Source: an uncultured Collinsella sp.
GTDB taxonomy: Bacteria > Actinomycetota > Coriobacteriia > Coriobacteriales > Coriobacteriaceae
Direction: 5' to 3'
DNA length: 15,832 bases
Assembly (NCBI GenBank): GCA_902496645.1
Contig: CABVBR010000033.1
Coordinates: 1 to 15,832, forward strand
Shown here: positions 1 to 6,473 of the stretch, in pieces
How positions within the stretch are numbered: position 1 is the first letter of the stretch
How the letters are laid out: every line of letters starts with the position of its first letter
Position numbers and translations under genes: made by a program
The notes under the pieces: generated by a model
The model's input: only the letters and a program-made list of their open reading frames with translations
The model's database searches: none
Told to the model about the DNA's origin: nothing

Positions 1-346
1 ACTCGGTCTTGCCCAGGCTTCCGTTCTCGTGCTCGGCGGCGTACTCGTCGTTGGGGTGAATCTGGATCGAAAGGTCGTCCTTGGCGTCCAGAATCTTGAT
101 GAGCAGCGGGAACTCCTTGCCCTCGCAGTTGCCAAAGAGCTCGCGGTGCTCGGCCCACAGCCACGACAGTGTGTGGCCGGCATACGGGCCCTCCGCGATC
201 TGGCAGTCGCCGTTGGGGTGGGCCGAGATAGCCCAACACTCACCGATGGGACCCTCGGGAATGTCGTAACCAAATACGGTTTCGAGCTGGCGGCCGCCCC
301 AGATCTTCTCGTGGAAAATCGGCGTCAGTTTAATCAAATCGGACAT
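1..346 (-). CDS. manA: Mannose-6-phosphate isomerase, class I (N-terminal part, cut by window edge)
   Basis: Interconverts mannose-6-phosphate and fructose-6-phosphate in the cytoplasm, using a zinc ion held in a cupin fold. The 115 visible residues begin MSDLIKLTPIFHEKIWGG, then have GECWAISAHPNG, FPLLIKILDAKDDLSIQIHPND and YAAEHENG. These match the type I isomerase N-terminal half, including the QIHP metal-site segment and the conserved LLIKILDA stretch. The C-terminal part lies outside the window. Two in-frame ATGs exist (352 and 346). The Shine-Dalgarno-like GGGAG at 354-358 is only 1 base from the first but 7 bases from the second, so 346 is chosen. The gene lies 75 bases downstream of the gntR-type regulator on the same strand and may be co-transcribed or use its own weak promoter. 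It is a natural partner for a sugar PTS locus. Confidence 0.93.
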   Translation of the reverse strand, partial: MSDLIKLTPIFHEKIWGGRQLETVFGYDIPEGPIGECWAISAHPNGDCQIAEGPYAGHTLSWLWAEHRELFGNCEGKEFPLLIKILDAKDDLSIQIHPNDEYAAEHENGSLGKTE

Positions 347-389
347 GTTCATACTCCCATGGTGTTGCGCGACCGCCCGCTCTAATCGA

Positions 390-417
390 GTCATAACGAG
401 CGCCCGCATGACTACAA
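390..417 (-). promoter_or_regulatory. Possible sigma70-type promoter of manA
   Basis: On the minus strand TTGTAG (412-417) and TATGAC (390-395) are separated by 16 bases, upstream of the manA start. Both boxes deviate from consensus, so read-through from the regulator gene is an equally likely source of manA transcript. No intrinsic terminator is seen between the two genes. Confidence 0.35.
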
Positions 418-421
418 AAAC

Positions 422-1141
422 CTATGCCAACGTTACGTTGTGCAGCTCAAAGCGGTCGCCGACGTTGCGCGAAATCGAGTACTCAAAGGCGTTGCCGCTA
501 TCCAAAAAGCCAATCTGGTTGAGTTCGAGCAGGGGAGCGCCGGGTTTGGTGCCCAGACGCTCGGCCTCTTCCTCGGTTGCCGCCACGGCGCGGATGGTGC
601 GGTGGAAGCTCGAAATCTTCAGCCCGCATTGCTCGCGGATAAAGCTATAGACCGATCCGTATAGGTCCTTCTTTTTAAGGCCCGGTATCAGCTCGAGAGG
701 CATGTAGGTGTACTCGATGACGATGGGCTTCTCGTCGACCTGGCGCACGCGCACGATGTGATAGGCAAAGTCGTCCTCGGCAATTCCCAGCTGAGTTGCG
801 ACGTCCGCTGGTGGATTGACAATCGAGAAATCGTAGACCACCGAGGTCACCTTCTCCCCGCGGTGCTCATACGAAAAGCCCTGGGCGCGGTCGTTTTTGC
901 CCTGGAAAAACGCCTGGTCGGGAAGACCCGCCGTGTCCTTAACGTAGGTGCCCGACCCGCGACGGCTGGTAACAAGACCCTCCTCGGTGATCTGCTCGAT
1001 CGCGCGCTTGACGGTGATCTTGGAAACGCTATAGAGCTCGCAGAACTCAACGACGGTGGGTAGCTTGTCGCCCGGTTTAAGAGCGCCGTCCTCGATGCTT
1101 CGACGGATATCTGCAGCTATCGCCTCGTATTTGGGAATCAT
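422..1141 (-). CDS. GntR family transcriptional regulator, HutC/UTRA subfamily
   Basis: A 239-residue DNA-binding regulator. Residues about 1-68 form the GntR winged helix-turn-helix (YEAIAADIRRSIEDGALKPG, then the KITVKRAIEQITEEGLVTSR recognition region and the RRGSGTYV wing). Residues about 95-235 form a UTRA ligand-binding domain that in relatives binds phosphorylated sugars or other small molecules. Length is normal for the subfamily. The start at 1141 has a strong site, GGGAGG, 5 bases upstream. It is transcribed divergently from the GH1/PTS operon, so it most likely represses or activates that operon, and perhaps its own gene, in response to a phospho-beta-glucoside. That role is inferred from position; the effector cannot be read from the sequence. 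Confidence 0.92.
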   Translation of the reverse strand: MIPKYEAIAADIRRSIEDGALKPGDKLPTVVEFCELYSVSKITVKRAIEQITEEGLVTSRRGSGTYVKDTAGLPDQAFFQGKNDRAQGFSYEHRGEKVTSVVYDFSIVNPPADVATQLGIAEDDFAYHIVRVRQVDEKPIVIEYTYMPLELIPGLKKKDLYGSVYSFIREQCGLKISSFHRTIRAVAATEEEAERLGTKPGAPLLELNQIGFLDSGNAFEYSISRNVGDRFELHNVTLA

Positions 1142-1177
1142 GCAATCCTCCCTTCATATTTGCGTTGATATAAAGAG

Positions 1178-1183
1178 AGTATA
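1178..1183 (-). promoter_or_regulatory. Possible -10 element for the GntR regulator gene
   Basis: TATACT on the minus strand, about 37 bases from the start codon of the regulator. No good -35 box is seen at the usual distance. It overlaps the self-complementary GTATAC (1179-1184), which could be part of an autoregulatory operator, but no longer dyad surrounds it. Confidence 0.3.
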
Positions 1184-1249
1184 CCTACTTAAAAAGCATC
1201 CATAGGGCTTTCATCAAAGAAGTTCGATAAATAAAAATAAAAAAGACGC

Positions 1250-1277
1250 TTTACATAATAAATTAGAGCGCTATAGT
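1250..1277 (+). promoter_or_regulatory. Sigma70-type promoter of the beta-glucoside operon
   Basis: TTTACA (1250-1255) and TATAGT (1272-1277) with a 16-base spacer, in an AT-rich patch (about 1165-1285) that stands out from the GC-rich surroundings. Transcription would start near 1284 and give an untranslated leader of about 160 bases before the GH1 gene. Any operator for the divergent GntR protein should lie here; no convincing long dyad was found over the promoter itself. Confidence 0.6.
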
Positions 1278-1319
1278 TACAGACAACAAGCGAGATGCAT
1301 TGGCGTTTGCTTGTGCTGT

Positions 1320-1409
1320 TTGGGGACGGATTTGTTTTGGCGGGCAGGGTATCCAGATACCTGGTGCGCGCCCGCGCCGGATTGCCTGCCAAAGCAAGCC
1401 CGTCTCCAA
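1320..1409 (+). repeat. Long imperfect inverted repeat in the operon leader, candidate structured RNA or REP-like element
   Basis: Bases 1320-1346 pair with 1383-1409 almost without a break: 26 pairs, a few of them G-U, and one mismatch (A1330 with C1399). The 36-base interior can form two further small hairpins, GGTAT-CCAG-ATACC (1348-1361) and GGTGCG-CGCC-CGCGCC (1363-1378), giving a three-way junction. No T-run follows, so it is not a simple terminator. The left arm contains TTTGTTTTGGC, which also occurs on the minus strand of the element at 5259-5300. Apart from the promoters and this element, the 301-base gap 1142-1442 holds only the ribosome binding site GAGGA just before the GH1 start; no gene is seen in it. 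Confidence 0.6.
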
Positions 1410-1442
1410 CCGAAAGCTCTAGACACGAAAGCGAGGACTTTG

Positions 1443-2843
1443 ATGGCTCAGTATCAGCTGCCCCGTGACTTCTTCTTTGGCGCTGCTATGTCCGGCCCAC
1501 AGACTGAGGGTCAGTGGAACCAGGGCGGCAAGCTCGAGAACCTGTGGGACACCTGGTCCATCCAGGATCTGGGTTCGTTTTACAACTGCGTTGGCTCTTA
1601 TGCCGGCAATGACTTTATGGCCAAGTACCAGGAAGACTTTCGCATTTTGAAGGACTTGGGCCTGAATACCTATCGCACTTCCATCCAGTGGAGCCGTCTG
1701 CTCGATGCCGACGGCAACCTCAACGAGGAGGGCGCTGCGTGGTATCACGAGCTGTTCCGCGCCTCTCGCGAGGCCGGCCTGGAGCCGTTTGTCAACTTGT
1801 ACCACTTTGACATGCCCACCTACCTCTTTAACCGTGGCGGCTGGGAGAGCCGTGAGGTCGTCGAGGCTTACGCGCATTACGCCGACGTCGCCTTCCACGA
1901 GTTTGGCCAGGAGATTAAGTACTGGTTCACCTTTAACGAGCCCATCGTCGAGCCCGAACAGCGCTATCAGGAGGGTGTGTGGTTCCCGCAGCTCCACGAC
2001 TATGGTCGCGCCCGCACCGTGCAGTATCACATCTCGCTGGCGCACGCGCTGGCCGTGGCCAACTACCGTCGCGCCTATGACGAGGGCGCTGTTCGCGCCG
2101 ATGCCAAAATCGGCATGATCAACTGCTTTACCCCGGTCTACACCAAGGAGAACCCCAGCGAGGCAGACCTTGAGGCCGTGCGTATGACCAGCGGCATCAA
2201 CAATCGCTGGTGGCTCGACCTTATTACCAAGGGCGAGCTTCCTGCCGACGTGCTCGACAGCCTGGCCGAGGGCGGCGTTAAGCTCCCGTTCCGTTCCGGC
2301 GACCAAGAGATTCTCAAGCAGGGTGTTGTCGACTGGCTCGGCTGCAACTACTACCACCCCACGCGCGTTCAGGCGCCGGCGAGCAAGGTCGACCAGTACG
2401 GCCTGCCACACTTTGCCGACGAGTACGTGTGGGCCGACGCCGTTATGAACGAGAGCCGCGGCTGGGAGATCTACCCGCAGGGCCTCTACGACTTTGGCAT
2501 GGACTGCGCCAAGAACTACCCCGATCTTGAGTGGTTCGTTTCCGAGAACGGCATCGGCATCATGGACGAATACAAGAACCGTGACGCCGAAGGAACCATC
2601 CAGGATGACTACCGCGTCGACTTTGTACGCCAGCACCTGGAGTGGGTTGCCAAGGCAATTGCCGAGGGCGCCAAGTGCCGCGGATACCATTATTGGGCCG
2701 TCATCGATAACTGGTCTTGGGCCAATGCCTTTAAGAATCGTTACGGCTTTGTCGAGGTCGACCTTATGGACGGCTATAAGCGCCGCCTTAAGAAGTCGGC
2801 GGCTTGGCTCAAACAGGTCGCCACGACCCACGTGGTTGATTAG
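1443..2843 (+). CDS. 6-phospho-beta-glucosidase, glycoside hydrolase family 1
   Basis: A 466-residue cytoplasmic retaining glycosidase that splits PTS-imported 6-phospho-beta-glucosides into a 6-phosphosugar and the free sugar or aglycone. The GH1 acid/base is Glu166 in TFNEP and the nucleophile Glu368 in VSENG. The N-terminal LPRDFFFGAAMSGPQTEG segment is the usual GH1 start. The phosphate-recognition segment near the C-terminus reads NWSWANAFKNRYG. Ser425 replaces the Glu of non-phosphorylated beta-glucosidases, which points to phosphorylated substrates, and Tyr434 is present. The usual Lys position is Asn432, with Lys431 beside it. Start ATG 1443 is preferred because the family begins here and GAGGA lies 5-10 bases upstream. 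An upstream in-frame ATG at 1311 would translate the structured leader. First gene of the operon, 120 bases before EIIC. Confidence 0.93.
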   Translation: MAQYQLPRDFFFGAAMSGPQTEGQWNQGGKLENLWDTWSIQDLGSFYNCVGSYAGNDFMAKYQEDFRILKDLGLNTYRTSIQWSRLLDADGNLNEEGAAWYHELFRASREAGLEPFVNLYHFDMPTYLFNRGGWESREVVEAYAHYADVAFHEFGQEIKYWFTFNEPIVEPEQRYQEGVWFPQLHDYGRARTVQYHISLAHALAVANYRRAYDEGAVRADAKIGMINCFTPVYTKENPSEADLEAVRMTSGINNRWWLDLITKGELPADVLDSLAEGGVKLPFRSGDQEILKQGVVDWLGCNYYHPTRVQAPASKVDQYGLPHFADEYVWADAVMNESRGWEIYPQGLYDFGMDCAKNYPDLEWFVSENGIGIMDEYKNRDAEGTIQDDYRVDFVRQHLEWVAKAIAEGAKCRGYHYWAVIDNWSWANAFKNRYGFVEVDLMDGYKRRLKKSAAWLKQVATTHVVD

Positions 2844-2963
2844 CGACCGGGCGAACGCCCAGACCGCGCGCCGCCGCGCGCAACACATGGCACATCTGGT
2901 GGCAGAGGGCGACAGACCACCGTGCGCATAGGAAAAGGCCGGATTTGAAAGTTAGGAGCAATC

Positions 2964-4307
2964 ATGGCCAGTGACAACGGAAAGAGCTTCCTCGACAAGT
3001 TTGCCGAGGTCTCTGCGAAGGTGGGAAACCAGGTTCACCTGCGTTCCCTGCGTGACGCCTTCGCGACCATCACGCCGCTCTATATCCTTGCGGGTATCGC
3101 GGTTCTTATTAACAACGTCGTGTTCCCTCTGTTCCCGCTCGATGCGGCGGGCCTTGCCAACCTTCAGACGTGGGGTTCGGCAATTACGCTGGGCACCCTC
3201 AACGTCTCTGCCATTATCTTGGCCGGATTGATTGGCTACAGCCTCGCTAAGAACAAGCGTTTCGATAACCCGCTCGCTTGCGTGGTCGTCGCCATCTCTG
3301 CTTTCGTCATCATGATGCCGCAGCAGATCACCGCCACGCTTGCCGCCACGAGCCCGCTGCTCACCGACAAGATCACCTCCGCCGAGGTCACGGGTGCCCT
3401 TTCGACTGCCAACACTGGCACTAATGGTCTGTTCTCGGCCATTATCATCGCCCTGCTTTCCGTCTCGCTCTTCATCAAGATTTCTGGCGTCGAGAAGCTC
3501 AAGGTTAAGCTGGGCGAGGGCGTGCCTCCCGCGGTCTCCAACTCCTTCAACGTCATGATCCCGATGCTGCTCAACCTCGCGATCTTCGCTCTTGCCGCAG
3601 CCCTGCTTGCCGTGTGCGCCGGCACCGATCTGTGCGCCATCATCTCCACGTGCATCTCCAACCCGCTCAAGAGCATCATGAACGCCGGTCCGTGGGCTGT
3701 TATCCTCATCTACACCCTTGCTAACCTGCTGTTCTGCGTCGGTATTCACCAGTCCACCATCTCTGGCGCTACCGTCGAGCCGATCCTGACCATGCTCATC
3801 GTCGACAACATGGCTACCTTTGCCGCCGGTGGCACCATCCAGCCCGATCACTACATGAACATGCAGATCGTTAACAGCTTCGCCCTCATCGGCGGCTCGG
3901 GCTGCACCCTCATGCTCCTGCTCGACACGCTCCTGTTCTCCAAGAACAAGGCTTCCGAGACCGTTTCCAAGATGGCTATCCTGCCTGGTCTGTTCAACAT
4001 CAACGAGCCGGTTATCTACGGTTACCCCATCGTGTACAACCTGCCGCTCATGATCCCGTTCGTCCTCCTTCCCGACCTGTTCATCGGCATCACCTATGGC
4101 CTTACCTGCGCAGGCATCATCAGCCCCTGCATCGCCCAGGTGCCCTGGACTATGCCTCCCGTCATCAATGCCCTGCTCGCTACGGGCTTTGACTGGCGCG
4201 CCGGCGTGTGGCAGGCTCTCGAGATTGTCATTGGCATGGCCGTCTACCTGCCCTTTATGAAGATTTCCGAGAAGGCAATCGCCAAGCAGGAGGCTCTCGC
4301 CGAGTAG
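2964..4307 (+). CDS. celB: PTS lactose/cellobiose-type EIIC transporter
   Basis: A 447-residue integral membrane sugar channel of the phosphotransferase system. It moves the sugar across the membrane while EIIB passes phosphate to it. Many hydrophobic segments run through the protein (about 10), after a soluble N-terminus of about 30 residues. Two family landmarks are clear: GIHQSTISG with His262, and NINEPVIYG with Glu348. These align with the substrate-site His and Glu of the chitobiose/cellobiose EIIC family. AGGAG sits just before the ATG. It follows the GH1 gene with no terminator between them, and the EIIB and EIIA genes follow. Cellobiose or another beta-glucoside is the likely cargo; exact specificity cannot be read from the sequence. 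Confidence 0.94.
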   Translation: MASDNGKSFLDKFAEVSAKVGNQVHLRSLRDAFATITPLYILAGIAVLINNVVFPLFPLDAAGLANLQTWGSAITLGTLNVSAIILAGLIGYSLAKNKRFDNPLACVVVAISAFVIMMPQQITATLAATSPLLTDKITSAEVTGALSTANTGTNGLFSAIIIALLSVSLFIKISGVEKLKVKLGEGVPPAVSNSFNVMIPMLLNLAIFALAAALLAVCAGTDLCAIISTCISNPLKSIMNAGPWAVILIYTLANLLFCVGIHQSTISGATVEPILTMLIVDNMATFAAGGTIQPDHYMNMQIVNSFALIGGSGCTLMLLLDTLLFSKNKASETVSKMAILPGLFNINEPVIYGYPIVYNLPLMIPFVLLPDLFIGITYGLTCAGIISPCIAQVPWTMPPVINALLATGFDWRAGVWQALEIVIGMAVYLPFMKISEKAIAKQEALAE

Positions 4308-4336
4308 AACGCCTAACGTTCGTCCCTTTCACCGTT

Positions 4337-4367
4337 GCGGGCACCGGTACGCGGTGCCGGTGCCCGC
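4337..4367 (+). promoter_or_regulatory. Strong GC hairpin between EIIC and EIIB genes
   Basis: Bases 4337-4347 (GCGGGCACCGG) pair perfectly with 4357-4367 around a 9-base loop. No T-run follows, so it is not a standard intrinsic terminator. It more likely marks an RNA processing or 3'-end stabilising point that sets different levels of the membrane and soluble PTS parts. A weak promoter-like pair, TTGTGT (4379-4384) and CACAAT (4403-4408), lies downstream and might give separate EIIB/EIIA transcription. The rest of the 160-base gap shows only GGAGG before EIIB. Confidence 0.5.
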
Positions 4368-4467
4368 GGCTCTCTCCCTTGTGTAAAGATGCAGGGGGTG
4401 GGCACAATAGCCGCAAGGAATAAAACCAGTCGTCGTCTGCGCGCCGCGCAGTTATAAGGAGGAAACC

Positions 4468-4770
4468 ATGAAGAAGATCATGCTCTGCTGCAATGCCGGT
4501 ATGTCCACGAGCCTGCTGGTCCAGAAGATGCAGGCCGAGGTTGCAAACCGTGGTCTGGATATTGAGGTCGAGGCTCGTCCCATGAACGAGGCCCACGATC
4601 ACCTGGGCGAGTGCGACATGTTGCTGCTTGGCCCGCAGATCGGCTACACCAAGGGCGATTTTGAGAAGGAGGCCGCCGGTCGTTTCCCGGTCGAGGTCAT
4701 CAACATGGTCGACTACGGCCGCATGAACGCTGCCGGCATCATCGACCACTGCGTCAGCGTGATGGGCTAG
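4468..4770 (+). CDS. celA: PTS lactose/cellobiose-type EIIB
   Basis: A 100-residue cytoplasmic phosphocarrier. It starts MKKIMLCCNAGMSTSLLVQK. The second cysteine, Cys8, aligns with the phosphorylated Cys of the cellobiose EIIB family, followed by the AGMSTS phosphate-binding loop. It accepts phosphate from EIIA and gives it to the sugar bound by EIIC. Length is typical for a stand-alone EIIB. The strong AAGGAGG site lies 5-7 bases from the ATG. The EIIA gene follows immediately, so the two are certainly co-transcribed. A 160-base gap with a strong hairpin separates it from EIIC. Confidence 0.95.
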   Translation: MKKIMLCCNAGMSTSLLVQKMQAEVANRGLDIEVEARPMNEAHDHLGECDMLLLGPQIGYTKGDFEKEAAGRFPVEVINMVDYGRMNAAGIIDHCVSVMG

Positions 4771-4779
4771 GTGCTCCGC

Positions 4780-5112
4780 ATGGAGGATATGAACGAACTG
4801 CAGATGACCTGCTTTGAGATCATCAGCTACGTCGGTACCGCCAAGAGCATGTACATCAATGCCGTGCAAAAGGCCAAGGAGGGCGATTTTGACGCCGCCG
4901 AGGAGCTTATCAAGCAGGGCGACGAGGCCTATAACGGTGGCCACGATGTTCACATGGGGCTTCTGAAGAAGGAGGCCAACGGCGAGCGTAACGGCGAGGC
5001 CCCGTTGATTCTGCTGCATGCCGAGGACCAGATGGCCGGTACCGAGACCATGCGCGTCATGGCGACGGAGCTCATCGAGATCCACAAGCAGCTGCAGGCA
5101 CTTCAGGCCTAG
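4780..5112 (+). CDS. celC: PTS lactose/cellobiose-type EIIA
   Basis: A helical, probably trimeric phosphocarrier of 110 residues that takes phosphate from HPr and passes it to EIIB. With the start used here, the phosphorylated histidine is His80 in LILLHAEDQ and the nearby trimer-centre aspartate is Asp83, close to His78 and Asp81 of lactococcal EIIA-Lac. Other family marks are KAKEGDFDAAEELI and the C-terminal TELIEIHKQLQ. The start is uncertain. GTG 4771 directly after the EIIB stop, ATG 4780 and ATG 4789 are in frame. AGGTG lies 6 bases before 4780, while GGAGG (4782-4786) is only 2 bases before 4789. Last gene of the operon, before a strong terminator. Confidence 0.93.
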   Translation: MEDMNELQMTCFEIISYVGTAKSMYINAVQKAKEGDFDAAEELIKQGDEAYNGGHDVHMGLLKKEANGERNGEAPLILLHAEDQMAGTETMRVMATELIEIHKQLQALQA

Positions 5113-5170
5113 TCGGCGTTATCGCCGCGATGGACCGTGCGGTCCAACAGACAACACAGTCCCTTTGACG

Positions 5171-5208
5171 GGCGCCGGGAGTCTCCGCCTCCCGGCGCCT
5201 TTATATTT
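5171..5208 (+). terminator. Intrinsic terminator of the beta-glucoside PTS operon
   Basis: A perfect 11-pair stem, GGCGCCGGGAG (5171-5181) with 5189-5199, a 7-base loop and then a T-rich tail TTTATATTT. It lies 58 bases after the EIIA stop. Confidence 0.9.
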
Positions 5209-5255
5209 GGGGAAGGTCTTGCGCGATCTATTGAGTGACCATTCGCGCTTCCCCA
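5208..5255. repeat. Imperfect dyad upstream of the second terminator
   Basis: TGGGGAA (5208-5214) can pair with TTCCCCA (5249-5255), and GCGCGA (5221-5226) with TCGCGC (5243-5248), leaving a 6-base bulge and a 16-base loop. It lies between two terminators and has no T-run of its own. It may be part of the same repeat block as the element at 5259. No gene is seen in the 241 bases between EIIA and the kinase. Confidence 0.4.
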
Positions 5256-5258
5256 GAT

Positions 5259-5300
5259 AAAACCTGCCAAAACAAACCTGCCCCTTTTTGGCAGGTTTTT
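5259..5300. terminator. Bidirectional-type terminator with internal repeat, REP-like element
   Basis: AAAACCTGCCAAAA (5259-5272) pairs perfectly over 14 bases with 5286-5299 around a 13-base loop. A-rich on the left and T-rich on the right, it could stop transcription in either direction. The loop repeats AACCTGCC. CCTGCCAAAACAAACC (5263-5278) matches 14 of 16 bases of 1386-1401 in the operon leader, suggesting a shared dispersed repeat. Confidence 0.6.
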
Positions 5301-5353
5301 GCCTTGGGAGCGGTACCATACAGGCAATGTTTAAACGAGAAAGGCGGGCTCCC

Positions 5354-6307
5354 ATGGAACCTAAGCAGTATTACATCGGCATCGACGTCGGCGGCACTTC
5401 GGTTAAGGAGGGTCTGTTCGACGAGGACGGTAACCTGCTGGCCAAGGCCAGCGTGCCCACGCCGCCTATCGTTGACGCCGCGGGCTTTGCCGCGGTGACC
5501 GAGGCTATCGACCAGGTGGTCGCCAAGGCCCAGATTCCGCGCGCCTTTGTGGCGGGTATTGGCCTGGCCGTTCCGTGCCCCATTCCGGCATCGGGCGATG
5601 CCAAGGTCAAGGCCAACATTGCCATTAACCTGCCCGAGCTAAGAGTCGCCATTCAGGAGCACTGCCCCGACGCGGTCGTTAAGTACGAGAACGATGCCAA
5701 CGCCGCTGCCATGGGCGAGGCCTGGCTCGGCTCCGCCAAGGGCGTGCAAAACGTGGTGATGGTCACCATCGGTACCGGCGTGGGCGGCGGCGTTATCGTT
5801 AATGGCGACGTGGTGTCGGGCGTTGTAGGCGCCGGCGGCGAGATTGGCCACATGTGCCTGAACCCCGAAGAGGAGCGCACCTGCGGCTGCGGTGGCCATG
5901 GCCACCTGGAGCAGTATTCCAGCGCCACCGGCGTGGTGAGCAACTACCTTGCCGAGTGCAAGAAGGCGGGCGTCGAGCCCATCGAGCTCACCGGGCCTTC
6001 TGATTCCAAGGACGTGTTCCAGGCCTGCCGCGAGGGTGACAAGCTCGCGCTGGCAGCTGCCGATACCATGGCCGACTATCTCGGCCGCGCCCTGGCGCTT
6101 ATTGCCAACGTGGTCGATCCCGAGATGTTCCTGATCGGCGGCGGTGCTTCCGCTTCGGCCGATGTCTACCTCGACAAGGTCCGCGAGCACTTTAAGCAGT
6201 ACGCGCTCTCCGCCTCGCGCGAGGCGCCCATTAAGGTCGCTTCGCTCGGCAACGACGCCGGCATCATCGGTGCCGCTTACGTAGCCCTGCGCGCCGCCGG
6301 CAAATAG
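5354..6307 (+). CDS. ROK family sugar kinase, probable glucokinase
   Basis: A 317-residue ATP-dependent sugar kinase. The ATP phosphate loop is IGIDVGGTSVKEG (Asp11, Gly13, Gly14, Thr15). The catalytic base is Asp114 in ENDANAAAMGE. The second ATP motif is VTIGTGVGGG, and GEIGHM supplies His166. The ROK zinc motif reads CGCGGHGHLE: Cys177 and Cys179 are kept, but the third cysteine of the usual CxCGxxGCxE is His184. Free glucose released by the upstream 6-phospho-beta-glucosidase is a plausible substrate. ATG 5354 matches the family start; AAGG lies 9 bases upstream. An in-frame ATG at 5327 would add 9 charged residues. The gene is set apart from the PTS operon by two terminators, so it has its own promoter; TACCAT (5314-5319) is a possible -10. 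Confidence 0.92.
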   Translation: MEPKQYYIGIDVGGTSVKEGLFDEDGNLLAKASVPTPPIVDAAGFAAVTEAIDQVVAKAQIPRAFVAGIGLAVPCPIPASGDAKVKANIAINLPELRVAIQEHCPDAVVKYENDANAAAMGEAWLGSAKGVQNVVMVTIGTGVGGGVIVNGDVVSGVVGAGGEIGHMCLNPEEERTCGCGGHGHLEQYSSATGVVSNYLAECKKAGVEPIELTGPSDSKDVFQACREGDKLALAAADTMADYLGRALALIANVVDPEMFLIGGGASASADVYLDKVREHFKQYALSASREAPIKVASLGNDAGIIGAAYVALRAAGK

Positions 6308-6309
6308 CT

Positions 6310-6370
6310 GGTGCAAGGGGGCCAGGTTACTTTGCACCAACATGGTGCAAAAGGGACAGCCTTGGCCCCC
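6310..6370. repeat. Nested palindromic intergenic element (REP-like)
   Basis: The outer stem pairs 6317-6326 (GGGGGCCAGG) with 6360-6370, ten pairs with one bulged T. It encloses a perfect 8-pair hairpin, TTTGCACC (6331-6338) with GGTGCAAA (6344-6351), with a 5-base loop. A third copy of GGTGCAA at 6310-6316 could pair with TTGCACC instead, giving alternative folds. There is no T-run and no coding potential. It lies just after the ROK kinase stop and ahead of the ppaC promoter region. Layout and the GGGG-CAGGTT core resemble REP-type elements moved by REP-associated tyrosine transposases in other bacteria, but no such transposase is in the window. Confidence 0.6.
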
Positions 6371-6473
6371 ATGCCTGCCCCAAAATATGCCGTAGCCCTT
6401 CCGTCTGCGAAGGCTCGGCATCGGCGTGCTACCATAGCTACGTCCAAGTACACATATCAAGTGGAGGATATCC

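Noticed and set aside
1311..1442. N-terminal extension of the GH1 protein from ATG 1311
   Set aside because: It would translate the leader stem and add 44 residues unlike any GH1 protein. The ATG at 1443 has its own ribosome site.
1142..1442. A long GntR/UTRA operator dyad over the divergent promoters
   Set aside because: Only the 6-base GTATAC palindrome was found, without flanking symmetry, so no operator is claimed.
1419..2888. 489-residue open frame antisense to the GH1 gene
   Set aside because: Mirror of a strongly codon-biased gene; no ribosome site or recognisable domain.
5208..5300. A riboswitch ahead of the ROK kinase
   Set aside because: The dyads here fit terminators and repeats; no known riboswitch core was recognised.
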